Source: Actinomyces marmotae
Lineage (GTDB): Bacteria > Actinomycetota > Actinomycetes > Actinomycetales > Actinomycetaceae
Length of the DNA: 64,000 nt
NCBI RefSeq assembly: GCF_013177295.1
Contig: NZ_CP053642.1
Location: forward strand, 1,488,001-1,552,000
Reading direction: 5' to 3'
Shown here: piece by piece, positions 24,786 to 34,723 of the stretch
Layout of the letters: every line of letters starts with the position of its first letter
Position numbering within the stretch: position 1 is the stretch's first letter
Notes under the pieces: generated by a model
Database searches by the model: none
Seen by the model: the letters and a program-made list of their open reading frames with translations, nothing else
Told to the model about the DNA's origin: nothing
Translations under genes and position numbers: made by a program

Positions 24786-25562
24786 ATGTCCAGGCATGAA
24801 CGACTCTCAGCGATCCTGGAAATCATCGTCGAGGAGGGCGGCGTCCATATCGATGACATCGTCTCGCGCCTCGGCGTCTCAGCGGCCACCGCGCGGCGCG
24901 ATCTCGACCTGCTCGCGAATCAGCAGCTCCTCACCCGAACGCGCGGCGGAGCCTCGGCGAACCCGACCTCCGCGCAGCTCCCTCTTCGCTACCGCAACTC
25001 CCGGATGGCCGATGAGAAGACCAGGATCGCCCGCGCGGCGGCGGCCATGGTCTCCGCCGGCGACACCGTCGGCCTCAATGGCGGGACCACGACGACGGAG
25101 GTGGCCCGCGAGATCGCCCTCCTGGAGGGCGCGGCCGACCCCGATCATCCGGTCACCGTGGTGACCAACGCGGTGAACATCGCCTCCGAGCTCACCGTGC
25201 GCCAGGGCGTGCGCGTGGTGGTCACCGGCGGCGTGGCACGGGCGCGCTCCTACGAGCTCACCGGCCCGCTTGCCGAGCTGATCCTCCCCCAGATCACCAT
25301 CGGCACGCTGTTCCTCGGCGTCGAGGGGATTGACGCCCTGGGCGCCTACGCGCAGCACGAGGGCGAGGCGGCGGTCGGCGCCGCGTTCGTGCGCTGCGCG
25401 CGCAGGGTCGTCATCGTCACCGATCACACGAAGCTGGGCGTGGCCGCCTTCGCGCTGATCTGCCGGGCCGATCGCATCGACGCGCTGCTCACCGACTCCG
25501 GCGCGACCCCCGAGCAGCTCGGGCCACTGCGGCGGGCGGGCATCGAGGTCATCACCGTGTGA
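24786..25562 (+). CDS. DeoR/GlpR family transcriptional regulator
   Basis: The 258-residue protein has an N-terminal winged helix-turn-helix (RHERLSAILEIIVEEGGVH, then VSAATARRDLDLL) and a C-terminal DeoR sensor domain with NGGTTTTEVAR and VTDHTKLG. The sensor domain usually binds a sugar phosphate. GAGGAGGAA precedes the ATG by about 5 nt. No sugar transporter or kinase is adjacent, so the regulon cannot be inferred. It ends 6 bp from the convergent proA stop. Confidence 0.9.
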   Translation: MSRHERLSAILEIIVEEGGVHIDDIVSRLGVSAATARRDLDLLANQQLLTRTRGGASANPTSAQLPLRYRNSRMADEKTRIARAAAAMVSAGDTVGLNGGTTTTEVAREIALLEGAADPDHPVTVVTNAVNIASELTVRQGVRVVVTGGVARARSYELTGPLAELILPQITIGTLFLGVEGIDALGAYAQHEGEAAVGAAFVRCARRVVIVTDHTKLGVAAFALICRADRIDALLTDSGATPEQLGPLRRAGIEVITV

Positions 25563-25568
25563 GACGGC

Positions 25569-26924
25569 TCAGGGCCTCACATGCCCATCGCCCTCCACCA
25601 CCCAGGTGGTCGTCGTCAGTTCCGCCAGGCCCATGGGGCCGCGGGCGTGGAGTTTCTGGGTTGAGATCCCGAGCTCGGCGCCCAGGCCCAGTTGGCCGCC
25701 GTCGGTGAATCTGGTGGAGGCGTTGACCATGACGGCCGCTGAGTCCATGGCAGCGATGAAGCGGTTGATAACCGCCACGTCCTGGGCGAGAACCGCCTCG
25801 GTGTGGCCGGTGGTGTAGCGGCGGATGTGGCTGATCGCCGCCTCGAGGCCGTCGACGACCCGCACGGCCAGGTCCAGCGAGCCGTACTCGGTGCCCCAGT
25901 CCTCCTCGACCGCCGCGACGAGGTGGCGCTCGGCGCCCTGCCCGGCGGCGGGAGCGGCGAGGATGGCGCGGGAGGCGTCGTCGGCGTGAAGGGTGGTTCC
26001 GCGCTCCCACAGGGCCCGGGCGGCGGCGGGGAGGTACTCCTGGGCGATGTCCTGGTGGACGAGCAGGGTCTCGGCGGCGTTGCACACCCCGACGCGCTGG
26101 GTCTTGGCGTTGACGATGATGCCCACGGCCGCCTCAAGGTCGGCGCTGGCGTCGACGTACACGTGGCAGTTGCCCGAGCCGGTCTCGATGACCGGGACGG
26201 AGGAGTTCTCGACGACGGCGCGGATGAGCCCGGCGCCGCCTCTGGGCACGAGCACGTCGATGAGGCCGCGGGCGCGCATGAGCGCCTGGGCCCCCTCGCG
26301 CCCGGCGGGATCGATGGTGGTCACGAGATCCTGGGGCAGTCCCCGCTCGGAGAGGGAGGCCCGGAGCGCGGCGACGATCGCGGCGTTGCTCCGCCCGGCG
26401 GCGCTGCCGCCGCGCAGGACGACGGCGTTGCCCGCCTTCACGGCGAGCGCGGCCACATCGACGGTGACATTGGGGCGGGCCTCGTAGATCATGCCGACCA
26501 CGCCCATGGGGACGCGGAGTCGGCGCACCCGCAGCCCATTGGGCATGGTGGAGCCGTCGACGACCTGGCCCACGGGGTCGGGCAGGGCGGCGACCTCCTC
26601 CACGGAGGCGGCGATCCGCTCGATCCGGGCCTCGTCGAGGGCTAGGCGGTCGACGAGCCCCTCCTTCATGCCGGCCTCGCGGGCGGCCGCCAGGTCCTCC
26701 TCATTGGCCTCGCGGATGCTGCCGCTCTGGGCGCGCAGGGCGGAGGCCATGGCGAGCAGGGCGGCGTCCTTGACCGCCCGTGTCGCCCCGGCGAACTCGC
26801 GCTGGGCCTGACGCGCCGCGAGGGCCGCCTCGCGGACGAGAGCCTCGGCAGGAACCTCGGCAGGGTCCTGAGTGGGGGCGTGGGCCGCGATGGTGCTGGA
26901 CTGGGTGGACCGCGTCGTCGTCAT
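25569..26924 (-). CDS. proA: gamma-glutamyl phosphate reductase
   Basis: The 451-residue NADPH-dependent enzyme reduces gamma-glutamyl phosphate to the semialdehyde, the second step of proline synthesis. The catalytic cysteine lies in TQRVGVCNAAETLLVH, and the signature EYGSLDLAVRVVDG is present. About 30 residues at the N-terminus are extra. The ATG has no ribosome site but has TAGACT 6 nt upstream, suggesting a leaderless transcript. proB lies upstream on the same strand but is separated from it by a lipoprotein gene on the other strand, so proA must be transcribed independently. Confidence 0.96.
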   Translation of the reverse strand: MTTTRSTQSSTIAAHAPTQDPAEVPAEALVREAALAARQAQREFAGATRAVKDAALLAMASALRAQSGSIREANEEDLAAAREAGMKEGLVDRLALDEARIERIAASVEEVAALPDPVGQVVDGSTMPNGLRVRRLRVPMGVVGMIYEARPNVTVDVAALAVKAGNAVVLRGGSAAGRSNAAIVAALRASLSERGLPQDLVTTIDPAGREGAQALMRARGLIDVLVPRGGAGLIRAVVENSSVPVIETGSGNCHVYVDASADLEAAVGIIVNAKTQRVGVCNAAETLLVHQDIAQEYLPAAARALWERGTTLHADDASRAILAAPAAGQGAERHLVAAVEEDWGTEYGSLDLAVRVVDGLEAAISHIRRYTTGHTEAVLAQDVAVINRFIAAMDSAAVMVNASTRFTDGGQLGLGAELGISTQKLHARGPMGLAELTTTTWVVEGDGHVRP

Positions 26925-26930
26925 GGGACC

Positions 26931-26936
26931 AGTCTA
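26931..26936 (-). promoter_or_regulatory. -10 box for leaderless proA
   Basis: TAGACT on the minus strand ends 6 nt before the proA ATG, in the 217 bp between proA and the divergent lipoprotein start. No good -35 is visible. Confidence 0.45.
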
Positions 26937-27153
26937 CGTTTCCCCGGGAGGCGCCCGAGGGGACGGGGTGGTCGAGGGCGTCGAGGCGCTGACCCCGGAC
27001 GATACTCACCCTGGGCAGGGGGCCGTCATCGCGGTAGACTGCCAAGACGCCTGGTCGCGCGGTGGCAACTGTGGCGTCTTACGGCGTCCAGCCCGTGCCG
27101 TCGGCACCGCTCACGCGATAGGCGGAAGCACCAGTCCCCTGAGGAGTCAGCGC

Positions 27154-27828
27154 ATGAGACCTCGAAGTCGCGCGCCGCTGCGCGCCGTGGCGCTCGCTAT
27201 CCTCGCGCTGCTGGCCGCCTGCCAGAGCGTGCCGGCCGACGACGGGCGCCCCAGCGGGGCCTCAGGCTCCCCGGAGCCGACGATCGTCGTCCCCCCGGGC
27301 GCCGCCGGCGGCGGTGGTCCCACCCGCGAGCCCGACCGGGCCCCGGGCGCCGACCACGCGCCGACGTCGATTCAGCCGGAGACGCCCCCTCCCGCGGTGG
27401 GCGCCAGCGCGATCCCCGAGGACCCCACCGCCCGCCCCTCCTCCACTGAGCAGGCGTCACCGGCCCCCTCCGCCCTGGCCACGGAGAACCGCGCGTCGAC
27501 CGAGGCCTCGATTAGCTCGGAGAAGGGCGCCCTGTCGGCCGCGCTCAGCGGCTCCACCTTCACGATCTCCCAGGCCTCCGCGCCCGAGTGCGTCGGGCTG
27601 GAGGCCACGTTCAACGCCGACCACACCTATGTCGGATCCGCCGTCGCCAGCGCGCCGGCGCCCTGCCTGCCCGAGTACGACGGCTGGGAGATCGGCCAGG
27701 ACTCACACGGCTACACGATCACGAACCGCGATGGGAGCCTCTTCGTGGCGCGCTCCGTCACCCGCTTGGCCGATGGCTCCATCATGCTGGAGCGCCCCGA
27801 GGGGACCCTCACTCTGACCCCGAAGTGA
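27154..27828 (+). CDS. hypothetical lipoprotein
   Basis: The 224-residue product has a lipoprotein signal peptide (basic start MRPRSR, hydrophobic core, lipobox LLAAC at about residues 22-26). A Pro/Ser/Thr-rich linker of about 100 residues follows. The compact C-terminal domain starts with GSTFTISQASAPECVGLEATF and ends in EGTLTLTPK. It contains two cysteines that could pair, and it has some likeness to small beta-barrel lipocalin- or META-type domains, but I cannot name the family. GAGGAG lies 7 nt before the ATG. The gene sits between proA and proB on the opposite strand. Confidence 0.78.
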   Translation: MRPRSRAPLRAVALAILALLAACQSVPADDGRPSGASGSPEPTIVVPPGAAGGGGPTREPDRAPGADHAPTSIQPETPPPAVGASAIPEDPTARPSSTEQASPAPSALATENRASTEASISSEKGALSAALSGSTFTISQASAPECVGLEATFNADHTYVGSAVASAPAPCLPEYDGWEIGQDSHGYTITNRDGSLFVARSVTRLADGSIMLERPEGTLTLTPK

Positions 27829-27851
27829 CTCAGCGGTGATTCGGCGGTGAT

Positions 27852-28982
27852 TCAGCCCGCCAGGCGCGGGAGCTCGGCGAGGTCGTCACGGTGCACGACG
27901 GGCGCGAGATGGTCGGGCATCGGCGCCCCACTGCCGCGGGCATCGAGGACCTCCTCGATCTCGCTCGAGGCGTAGCGGCAGATCCCGCGGGCCACAGGGC
28001 CCCCGGGGCCGATGATCTCGATGACGGAGCCGGACTCGAACTCGCCGTTGACCCCCACCACCCCGGGCAGGAGGAGGGACTTCTTACCCACCGTGAGGGC
28101 GTCGGCCGCCCCGGCGTCGATGAGCACGCGCCCCTCGACCCGGGAGGCGTGGGCCATCCACAACCGCCGACTGGGCCGGTGGGGACCGGTCGGCTCGAAC
28201 CAGGTGCCAAGGTCAGCCGGCACTCCCCCGGGCCCGAGCAGGCGGGCGGCGTCATCCGCCGAGGCGATGATCGTGGCGGTCCCAGAGGCGCGGGCGATCG
28301 TGGCGGCTTGGGCCTTCGTGCGCATCCCACCGGTGCCCAGGGCCGATCCCGAGCCGGTGACATCGACGTCCTCCAGGCTCCTGCCTCGGGGCACATAGCG
28401 GATGGGGGCCGCGCCGGGAGTGCCGGGCCGGGCGGTCCACATGCCGTCCACATCCGTGAGCAGAATGAGGACGTCCGCCGTCACCAGGTGGGCGACGAGC
28501 GCGGCCAGGTGGTCGTTGTCTCCCAGGTTGAACTCCGTCGTGGCCACGGCGTCGTTCTCGTTGATGATCGGCACCGCGCCCAGGCCGAGCAGGGTGTCGA
28601 AGGTGGCGCGAACGGTCCGGTAATGGCTGCGCACGGCCACGTCCTGCGCGGTGAGGAGCACTTGGGCGATGACCACCCCGTGGTTGCTCATTGCCGCCTG
28701 CCAGCGGGCCATGAGGTGGCCCTGGCCCACGGAGGCCGCCGCCGCGAGCATGCTGAGGTCGTCGGGGCGGCGCTCGATCCCCAAGGGGGGCAGGCCCGCC
28801 GCGACGGCGCCGGAGGACACCAGCACGACGTCGTGGCCACGCTGCCTCATGCCTGCCACGAGCCTGGCGAGCACATCGATGCGGTTCAGATCGAGCCCGC
28901 CATCATCACGGGTCAGCGAGGAGGATCCCACTTTGATGACGACGCGGGACCCCTCGGGCAGCGCGGCGGGGCGCGCGCTCAC
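27852..28982 (-). CDS. proB: glutamate 5-kinase
   Basis: The 376-residue enzyme phosphorylates glutamate in the first step of proline synthesis. The amino-acid-kinase domain shows [19 protein letters not shown] and [12 protein letters not shown]-terminal PUA domain follows (about residues 280-365), as in the long, feedback-regulated form. Its GTG start overlaps the obgE stop (GTGA), so it is the last gene of the rplU-rpmA-obgE-proB unit. The convergent lipoprotein gene ends 23 bp away. Confidence 0.95.
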   Translation of the reverse strand: MSARPAALPEGSRVVIKVGSSSLTRDDGGLDLNRIDVLARLVAGMRQRGHDVVLVSSGAVAAGLPPLGIERRPDDLSMLAAAASVGQGHLMARWQAAMSNHGVVIAQVLLTAQDVAVRSHYRTVRATFDTLLGLGAVPIINENDAVATTEFNLGDNDHLAALVAHLVTADVLILLTDVDGMWTARPGTPGAAPIRYVPRGRSLEDVDVTGSGSALGTGGMRTKAQAATIARASGTATIIASADDAARLLGPGGVPADLGTWFEPTGPHRPSRRLWMAHASRVEGRVLIDAGAADALTVGKKSLLLPGVVGVNGEFESGSVIEIIGPGGPVARGICRYASSEIEEVLDARGSGAPMPDHLAPVVHRDDLAELPRLAG

Positions 28983-30589
28983 GACCCCGCCTCTTCATCA
29001 TCGCCGCCGCCCCCGCGGGACCAGGAGGAGGCGTCAGTCCAGATGCCTTCGGCGGCCTCGTCGCGCAGCTCCTGGCGGGCGGCCTCCTTGGCGTCCATGC
29101 GCTCGTGGTAACGCGTGCGGCGCTCGGCGTTGGTGCGCCGGTGGTAGTCCTCGACGCGCATATCCGTCCCCCGCGCCCCGAGGAGCTCGGCGCCGGTGGT
29201 CATCGTGGGCTCCCAGGTGAACAGGACGCCGCCGTCGATGGCGCCGATGAGCACGGCGTCCCCGGCGCGTGCACCGGCCCTGACGAGCAGGTCCTCGACT
29301 CCCCCGGTGGCGAGCCGGTCGGCGAGGTAGCCGATCGCCTCGTTGTTGGAGAAGTCGGTCTGGAGGATCCAGCGCTCGGGCCTCTCCCCCCGCACCTGGT
29401 ACACGCGCCCCTCGGTGGGGTGGTTGATGGGCCGCACGACGGCGATGTCCTCCTTGCCGCGCCGTCCGACGGCGGCCGGCCGGATGACGGGGCGGGCGGC
29501 CTCGCGCTGCTGGGCGAGTTCGGCGGCGGAGGCGGGCTGGGCCGCTCTGGCGGCGCCCACGCGCTCGGCCAGGGCGAAGGACAGCTCGCGCAGGCCGGTG
29601 CGGGCCACGGCGGAGATCGTGAAGACCGGCAGCCCACGGGCGGCGATGTCGTCGGTGACGAACTCGGCGAGCTCGGCGGCGTCGGGGACGTCGGCCTTGT
29701 TGAGCACGACGACGCGCGGCCGCTCCATCAGCGGCACGCGGCCGGTGAAGAGGGGGTCGTTGTCATCGCCGAGGCGCTCGGAGTAGGCGGCCAGCTCGGC
29801 CTCGATGGTGTCCAGGTCGCTCAGAGGATCGCGGCCGGGCTCCAGGGTGGCGCAGTCCAGGACGTGCACGATGACGGCGCAGCGCTCGATATGGCGGAGG
29901 AACTCCAGGCCCAGCCCCTTGCCCTCGCTGGCGCCGGGGATGAGGCCGGGGACGTCGGCGATCGTGTAGCGGGTCTGGCCGGCCTCGACGACGCCGAGGT
30001 TGGGGACGAGGGTGGTGAAGGGGTAGTCGGCGATCTTGGGGCGGGCCGCGCTCATGGCGGCGATAAGCGAGGACTTGCCGGCGCTGGGGTAGCCGACGAG
30101 CGCGACGTCAGCGATGGTCTTGAGCTCCAGGGTGATGTCGCGGACCTGGCCGGGCTCGCCCAGGAGGTGGAAGCCGGGGGCGCGGCGTTTGGAGGAGGCC
30201 AGGGAGAAGTTGCCGCGCCCGCCGGTGCCGCCCTGGGCGACGACAACGCGGGCGTCCGCGCCCACGAGGTCGGCCAGGACGCGCCCCTCGTCGTCCTTGA
30301 CCACCGTGCCCTCGGGCACGGGCAGGATGACGTCCTTGCCGTCGACGCCGCGGCGCCAGTCGCCCATGCCCGGAGTGCCCTTCCCGGCGCTGCGGTGCGG
30401 GGAGCGGTGATAACTGAGCAGGGTGGTGGTCCGGGGGTCGACGGCGAGGATGACGTCACCCCCGTGGCCGCCATCGCCGCCGTCGGGGCCAGCCAGGGGC
30501 TTGAACTTCTCCCGGTGGATGGAGGTGCAGCCATCACCGCCGTCGCCCCCGGCGACGTGGAGGACCACTCGGTCGATGAAACTGGGCAT
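28979..30589 (-). CDS. obgE: Obg GTPase
   Basis: The 536-residue protein has three domains. These are the Gly-rich Obg fold (about 1-160, with GGDGGDGC), a G domain with Walker [11 protein letters not shown], switch region and NKAD, and a C-terminal OCT domain ending in a charged tail. Obg proteins act in 50S ribosome assembly and growth control. It follows rpmA after 127 bp and overlaps proB. The order rplU-rpmA-obgE is conserved in bacteria. Confidence 0.97.
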   Translation of the reverse strand: MPSFIDRVVLHVAGGDGGDGCTSIHREKFKPLAGPDGGDGGHGGDVILAVDPRTTTLLSYHRSPHRSAGKGTPGMGDWRRGVDGKDVILPVPEGTVVKDDEGRVLADLVGADARVVVAQGGTGGRGNFSLASSKRRAPGFHLLGEPGQVRDITLELKTIADVALVGYPSAGKSSLIAAMSAARPKIADYPFTTLVPNLGVVEAGQTRYTIADVPGLIPGASEGKGLGLEFLRHIERCAVIVHVLDCATLEPGRDPLSDLDTIEAELAAYSERLGDDNDPLFTGRVPLMERPRVVVLNKADVPDAAELAEFVTDDIAARGLPVFTISAVARTGLRELSFALAERVGAARAAQPASAAELAQQREAARPVIRPAAVGRRGKEDIAVVRPINHPTEGRVYQVRGERPERWILQTDFSNNEAIGYLADRLATGGVEDLLVRAGARAGDAVLIGAIDGGVLFTWEPTMTTGAELLGARGTDMRVEDYHRRTNAERRTRYHERMDAKEAARQELRDEAAEGIWTDASSWSRGGGGDDEEAGS

Positions 30590-30716
30590 GGTCTCTCCTC
30601 ATGGATGGGGCCGGGGGGTGGTTGGGCTGGGGCGGGCGCCGCGCCCGGCCCTGGGAACAGCGCGAGGGCGGACGGCCGAAGCCGTTCGCCCTCGCGAGAG
30701 TCCCGGTGCGCGAGGC

Positions 30717-30974
30717 TCAGGCCTCGGGGAGCACGACGTTGACGACCCGGCGGCCGCGGCGGGTGCCGAACTCGACGTTGCCGGCCGCGGTGGCGAAGAG
30801 CGTGTCGTCGTTACCGCGACCCACGTTGCTGCCGGGGTGGAAGTGGGTGCCGCGCTGGCGGACGATGATCTCGCCGGCCTTGACGAACTGGCCGCCGAAG
30901 CGCTTGACGCCGAGGCGCTGGGCGTTCGAGTCACGGCCGTTGCGGGAGGAACCAAGACCCTTCTTGTGTGCCAT
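30717..30974 (-). CDS. rpmA: 50S ribosomal protein L27
   Basis: The 85-residue protein starts [20 protein letters not shown] and contains the L27 core [20 protein letters not shown]. Its flexible N-terminus reaches the peptidyl-transferase centre. It starts at the second residue type seen in actinobacteria, with no cleavable N-terminal extension of the Firmicutes kind. It follows rplU by 51 bp. Confidence 0.97.
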   Translation of the reverse strand: MAHKKGLGSSRNGRDSNAQRLGVKRFGGQFVKAGEIIVRQRGTHFHPGSNVGRGNDDTLFATAAGNVEFGTRRGRRVVNVVLPEA

Positions 30975-31025
30975 CTCAGGCTTCTCTCTCTCTTGACTGG
31001 TGCGATTCTTCAGTGGCGCCGGGCG

Positions 31026-31346
31026 TCACTTGATCGCGGTGACCTTGACGGCCGTGAGCTGGGCGCGGTGGCCCTGGCGCTTGCGGAAGCCGGTCTTGTT
31101 CTTGAACTTGAGGATGTTGATCTTGGGGCCCTTCTCGTCGCCGACGATCTCGGCCTTGACGGAGGACGTGGCAAGGTCAGCGGCGGAGGCGGTCACCTTG
31201 TCGCCATCCACCAGCATGACGGGGGCGAGGGTGACCTCGTCGCCGATCTCACCGGCAAGCTTGTCGACAACCACGACGTCGCCGACGGAGACCTTCTCCT
31301 GACGGCCACCAGCCTTGACGATCGCGTAGACCACGGGAATGCTCAT
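31026..31346 (-). CDS. rplU: 50S ribosomal protein L21
   Basis: The 106-residue protein contains [18 protein letters not shown] and ends [14 protein letters not shown], both typical of L21, a 23S rRNA-binding protein. The ATG at 31346 gives [14 protein letters not shown] four codons later would give the more usual short start, but the ribosome site (GGAAGAG) is poorly placed for both. Transcription probably begins near 31436 from the promoter listed upstream, giving a leader with a bulged hairpin. Confidence 0.96.
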   Translation of the reverse strand: MSIPVVYAIVKAGGRQEKVSVGDVVVVDKLAGEIGDEVTLAPVMLVDGDKVTASAADLATSSVKAEIVGDEKGPKINILKFKNKTGFRKRQGHRAQLTAVKVTAIK

Positions 31347-31364
31347 CTCTTCCGATTCTGCGGA

Positions 31365-31405
31365 GCGCCTCCGGTGGGCCTGACCGGCCCGCACCGGGAG
31401 GGCGC
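31365..31405 (-). promoter_or_regulatory. bulged hairpin in the rplU leader
   Basis: On the minus strand GCGCCCTCCCGGTG can pair with CACCGGAGGCGC, with two single-base bulges, 19 nt upstream of the rplU start. It is placed like ribosomal-protein autoregulatory leaders, but I cannot assign it to a known class. Confidence 0.35.
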
Positions 31406-31442
31406 TCTCTTGGGCAAACGGTGCGACGCGCACCGGCTGACT

Positions 31443-31472
31443 ACTTTAGGTGAAATGATCCCGGGGCTCCAA
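31443..31472 (-). promoter_or_regulatory. promoter of the rplU-rpmA-obgE-proB operon
   Basis: TTGGAG and TAAAGT on the minus strand are separated by 18 bp. They lie between the tlpA-operon hairpin and the rplU leader hairpin. Confidence 0.5.
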
Positions 31473-31486
31473 GCCCAGGACCGCGG

Positions 31487-31508
31487 CGTGCCTGTGTTCT
31501 TCGGCACG
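31487..31508 (-). terminator. possible terminator of the nrf-ccs operon
   Basis: CGTGCC and GGCACG form a 6-bp stem around a 10-nt loop, 15 nt after the tlpA stop and just before the rplU promoter. Confidence 0.4.
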
Positions 31509-31522
31509 GGCGCTCCCCCGGG

Positions 31523-32236
31523 CTAGCCGATGAGGGCGCGCGCCTGCGCTCGCATCTGGTCCGGGGACATCGCGCCGACCCGCGTGGCCGCTATCGTGCC
31601 GTCGGCGTTGATGAACCAGTGGGCGGGGATCCCGTAGACGCCGTAGGCCGAGGAGATCGCATCGTCGGTGTCCACCACGGTGGTGTAGGTCAGTCCCAGG
31701 CGCTGGACGTAGTCGGCGACGGTCTGGGTCTTGTCCTGGACGTGGACGGCGATGATCGCCAGTTGATCCCCGTACTCCTGGGAGATCGCCTGGACATCGG
31801 GGGCCTCGGTGCGGCAATCGGTGCACCAGGTGGCGCCGAAGAGCAGCCACACGGGCCGGCCCCGCAGATCGGTCAGGTCCACCGGGGCGCCGTTGATGTC
31901 CGTGGCCTTGAATGCGGGGGCCTCCTGACCCACCTGGGGGGCGGCGCCCCTGGGGGCGCCCGTCGACAGCATCGTCACCCCGCCGTCGCCCTGGCCGGAG
32001 GCCGGGGCGACGGAGCCCTGAGTGCGCCACGAGCCCGTCAGCCACACGCCGCTCAGGATGAGCGCCGTGGCCACGGCCAGGACGAGGATGTTGCTCAGCC
32101 ACACGGGGACGCGGCGGTGGGAGCGCGGGCCCGGCTCGGCGCCCCCTGCCCCGCCCTCGGGCGCCGTCGACAGGGCGGGGCTCGCCCCGCACTCGTCCAG
32201 GAGGGCCTCGTCGTCCCTCACCTCACTGTCAGCCAT
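31523..32236 (-). CDS. TlpA/ResA-like membrane-anchored thiol-disulfide oxidoreductase
   Basis: The 237-residue protein has a charged N-terminus, one membrane helix at about 44-66 and an extracytoplasmic thioredoxin fold. The active site WCTDC lies at about residue 135, and a cis-proline segment YGIPAHWFI follows. Proteins of this type reduce the CXXCH cysteines of apocytochrome c before haem attachment. It is the last gene of the nrf-ccs operon and overlaps the ccsB stop by 8 bp, which supports that role. Confidence 0.92.
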   Translation of the reverse strand: MADSEVRDDEALLDECGASPALSTAPEGGAGGAEPGPRSHRRVPVWLSNILVLAVATALILSGVWLTGSWRTQGSVAPASGQGDGGVTMLSTGAPRGAAPQVGQEAPAFKATDINGAPVDLTDLRGRPVWLLFGATWCTDCRTEAPDVQAISQEYGDQLAIIAVHVQDKTQTVADYVQRLGLTYTTVVDTDDAISSAYGVYGIPAHWFINADGTIAATRVGAMSPDQMRAQARALIG

Positions 32237-33173
32237 AGGAGTGCAGCCCTCCGAAGAAGTGGTTCCCGAAGTACGCGAAGAGCACCGCGGCGAACCCGAG
32301 GATGAGGAGCCAGGCGCTGCGCGATCCCTGCCAGCCCCTGGTCACCCGGGCGTGCAGGTAGGCGCCGTAGACCAGCCAGGTCACGAGGGCCGCGGTTTCC
32401 TTAGGATCCCAGCCCCAGTAGCGGCCCCACGCGGTGTTCGCCCACACGGCGCCCAGCACGGTCATCATGGTCAGCAGCGGGAAGGTGGCGGTCGCGGCCT
32501 TGTAGCCGACGTCGTCGAGGACCTCGCGCGAGGGAAGGGACCGGAACCTCTTGAGATGGGGGTGGAGGAGGTAGAGGATCGCCGCGGCGAAGGACACGCA
32601 GGCCGCCCCGTAAGCCAGTACCGCGAAGAACACGTGGAGGGTCAGCATGAGGGAGTTGCGCAGGGCCGGGACGAGCGGCTTGATCGCCTTGTCCTGGCTG
32701 TCGGCGTAGATGAGCAGGGCGATGACCACCGGGAGGACCACGATGGACAGCCAGCGCACGCGGTAGCGGAACTCGGCGATGAGGTACATGAGCAGGATGC
32801 CGAAGGTGAAGGACACCGCGAACTCATGCTGGTTAGCGAAGGGGCTGTACCCGGTGGCGCTGGCGCGCAGGGCCAGGTAGGCGGTGATGAGGGCCAGGGC
32901 GATGGCGGTGAAGCCGGTGGCGTACAGCGCCAGCCCCCTGGGCAGGCCCGGGCGTGAGGCGCGCGCCCAATGGGCCGAGTGGCTCGCCCGGCTCCTCGCC
33001 GCGCCGCCGGGGGCCTTGCCGCCGTGGGCCCTGCCCGGGCTCGCCGGGGCCGGGACGGCCTGCGCCCGGGCTCCGCGCCCCGTGAGGACGACGGCGTCGC
33101 AGACGACGGCCAGGACGAGGATCGCCATGGCCGAGGTCAAGAGGAACTGGCCGATGCTGAGAACGTTATCCAT
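32229..33173 (-). CDS. ccsB: cytochrome c biogenesis protein CcsB/CcsA (haem-handling subunit)
   Basis: The 314-residue membrane protein has about eight helices and the tryptophan-rich haem-binding motif WGRYWGWDPKE (about residue 248). Conserved histidines lie in the surrounding helices. With ResB it forms the system II complex that exports haem and joins it to apocytochromes. An Ala/Gly/Pro-rich insertion separates helices 1 and 2 (about residues 33-68). It overlaps resB upstream and tlpA downstream by 8 bp each. Confidence 0.95.
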   Translation of the reverse strand: MDNVLSIGQFLLTSAMAILVLAVVCDAVVLTGRGARAQAVPAPASPGRAHGGKAPGGAARSRASHSAHWARASRPGLPRGLALYATGFTAIALALITAYLALRASATGYSPFANQHEFAVSFTFGILLMYLIAEFRYRVRWLSIVVLPVVIALLIYADSQDKAIKPLVPALRNSLMLTLHVFFAVLAYGAACVSFAAAILYLLHPHLKRFRSLPSREVLDDVGYKAATATFPLLTMMTVLGAVWANTAWGRYWGWDPKETAALVTWLVYGAYLHARVTRGWQGSRSAWLLILGFAAVLFAYFGNHFFGGLHSYG

Positions 33174-34713
33174 GGTCGCTGGGCTCCTTCTCCTTGCTCT
33201 CCTTGGCAGTGGTGGCGGGATCGGGGTCCTCGGGATCGTCCTGGGACCCGACGGCGGACTCGATGCGCCCGACGAGCGCGGCGAACATGCGCTCGAAGGT
33301 GATGTCGAGGCGCGAGACCGACCCGAGGCGGATGACGCTCCCGGTGCCCTTCTCGTCAGGCTCCACGCGCGCCCACAGGCGTCGGTAGGGCATGAGGAAG
33401 GTGATCGACATGCCGATCATCAGCAGCGCCGAGGCGGCCCACATGATCGGGGTGCCCGGGTCCCGCCGAAGCGTGAGCCCCGTGTACTGGCGCTCCCGTT
33501 CGAAGGTGACGGAGAGGTCCTCGAGCTGGGCCGTGGCCCCGGCCTCCGCCCGCTGCTGGGACTGCGGGTCGGTGTAGCCGTCGGGGGCCAGGCCGAAGAC
33601 GGCGGTTCCCGGCGCGATCTTGGACACCGCCTGCCCTGAGGCGGGCAGGAAGACGTAGATGACCCTGCCATCGGGCAGGTCGGCCCGCCCATAGACCTCG
33701 GTCTTCTTCGGGGTCTGCCACCGTAAGGGGACGCTGCGCTTGGCGAGGACGTTCCCGTCGGCGTCGGCGATGGTGACATCCGCGGACGTGCCGTAGGAGG
33801 CCTGGTGGAGCCGGTAGCCACCGATCGACAGCGGCGAGTTGACCCGCACCTCCTGGCGAGCAACCTCGGTCTCCCCGCTCAGGATGGACAGGTCGGACAC
33901 GTAGTCCATGGGCTGCCCGGTGTCGGTGTAGGAATCGGTGAAGGAGTTGGCGCGCACGCTCAGCCCCGTTCCGTGGCCGATCTCGACGCTGGAGCCGACG
34001 GGAACGGTCAGGTCCTCCTCGACGCCCCAGGTGGAGGAGACGACGAAAGCGCCCAGGATGAGGACGAAGGCCGCGTGCGCCAGCACGGTGCCGATGCCCG
34101 AGCGCGCGTTGCGGTCGGCGTAGAGGCAGTGCTCGGGGTCGCGGTCATCCGGGATGACCCGCCAGCGGGCCTTGCGCAGCGCCTCCCGGGTCGCCTCCAG
34201 AGACGCCGAGACGCCATCGGGGCTGGGCACGCGCGCGCGGTAGCGGGCCTTGTCGAAGAACCGGGGGGCGACATGCACCCGGGGCTCCCTCTCGCGCTTG
34301 ACCAACTCGGGGACGCGGTGGACCGTGCAGGCGATGATGCTCAGGGCCAGTAGCGAGACCACCACGTAGAAGCCGATGGAGGTGAAGACGTGGAAGAGGC
34401 CCAGGGCGTCGAGGGCCGTCGTCATCCGCCCCAGGGCGGGGCGCCTGGCCTTGAGGAAGGCCTCCTTGGCCCGCGGGTCGGCCAGGACCTCCTTCGTGGC
34501 CTGCGGCAGGAGCGAGCCGATGAAGGCGTACAGGGCGAACAGGAGAATGACCGTCAGGCCGAGTGTCTTGGAGTAAAAGAGCCGGTAGAGCCAGAGGAAC
34601 AGCTCGACCACCGGCACGTCCCTCTCCCCGCCGCTGATGTCGGGGGCGGTGACCTCAGCGGCCGAGTCGGGCCCTTCAGCGCCTGAAGCGGCCTTGGGCG
34701 CCTTATCTGTCAT
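33166..34713 (-). CDS. resB: cytochrome c biogenesis protein ResB
   Basis: The 515-residue protein has the ResB/Ccs1 layout. Three helices lie in the first 230 residues, followed by a large extracytoplasmic beta-rich domain (about 240-425). One more helix follows (WAASALLMIGMSITFLMPYRR) before a charged cytosolic tail. It is the structural partner of CcsB in cytochrome c synthesis. It starts 10 bp after ccdA and overlaps ccsB. Confidence 0.94.
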   Translation of the reverse strand: MTDKAPKAASGAEGPDSAAEVTAPDISGGERDVPVVELFLWLYRLFYSKTLGLTVILLFALYAFIGSLLPQATKEVLADPRAKEAFLKARRPALGRMTTALDALGLFHVFTSIGFYVVVSLLALSIIACTVHRVPELVKREREPRVHVAPRFFDKARYRARVPSPDGVSASLEATREALRKARWRVIPDDRDPEHCLYADRNARSGIGTVLAHAAFVLILGAFVVSSTWGVEEDLTVPVGSSVEIGHGTGLSVRANSFTDSYTDTGQPMDYVSDLSILSGETEVARQEVRVNSPLSIGGYRLHQASYGTSADVTIADADGNVLAKRSVPLRWQTPKKTEVYGRADLPDGRVIYVFLPASGQAVSKIAPGTAVFGLAPDGYTDPQSQQRAEAGATAQLEDLSVTFERERQYTGLTLRRDPGTPIMWAASALLMIGMSITFLMPYRRLWARVEPDEKGTGSVIRLGSVSRLDITFERMFAALVGRIESAVGSQDDPEDPDPATTAKESKEKEPSDHG

Positions 34714-34723
34714 GGAGTCCTCC

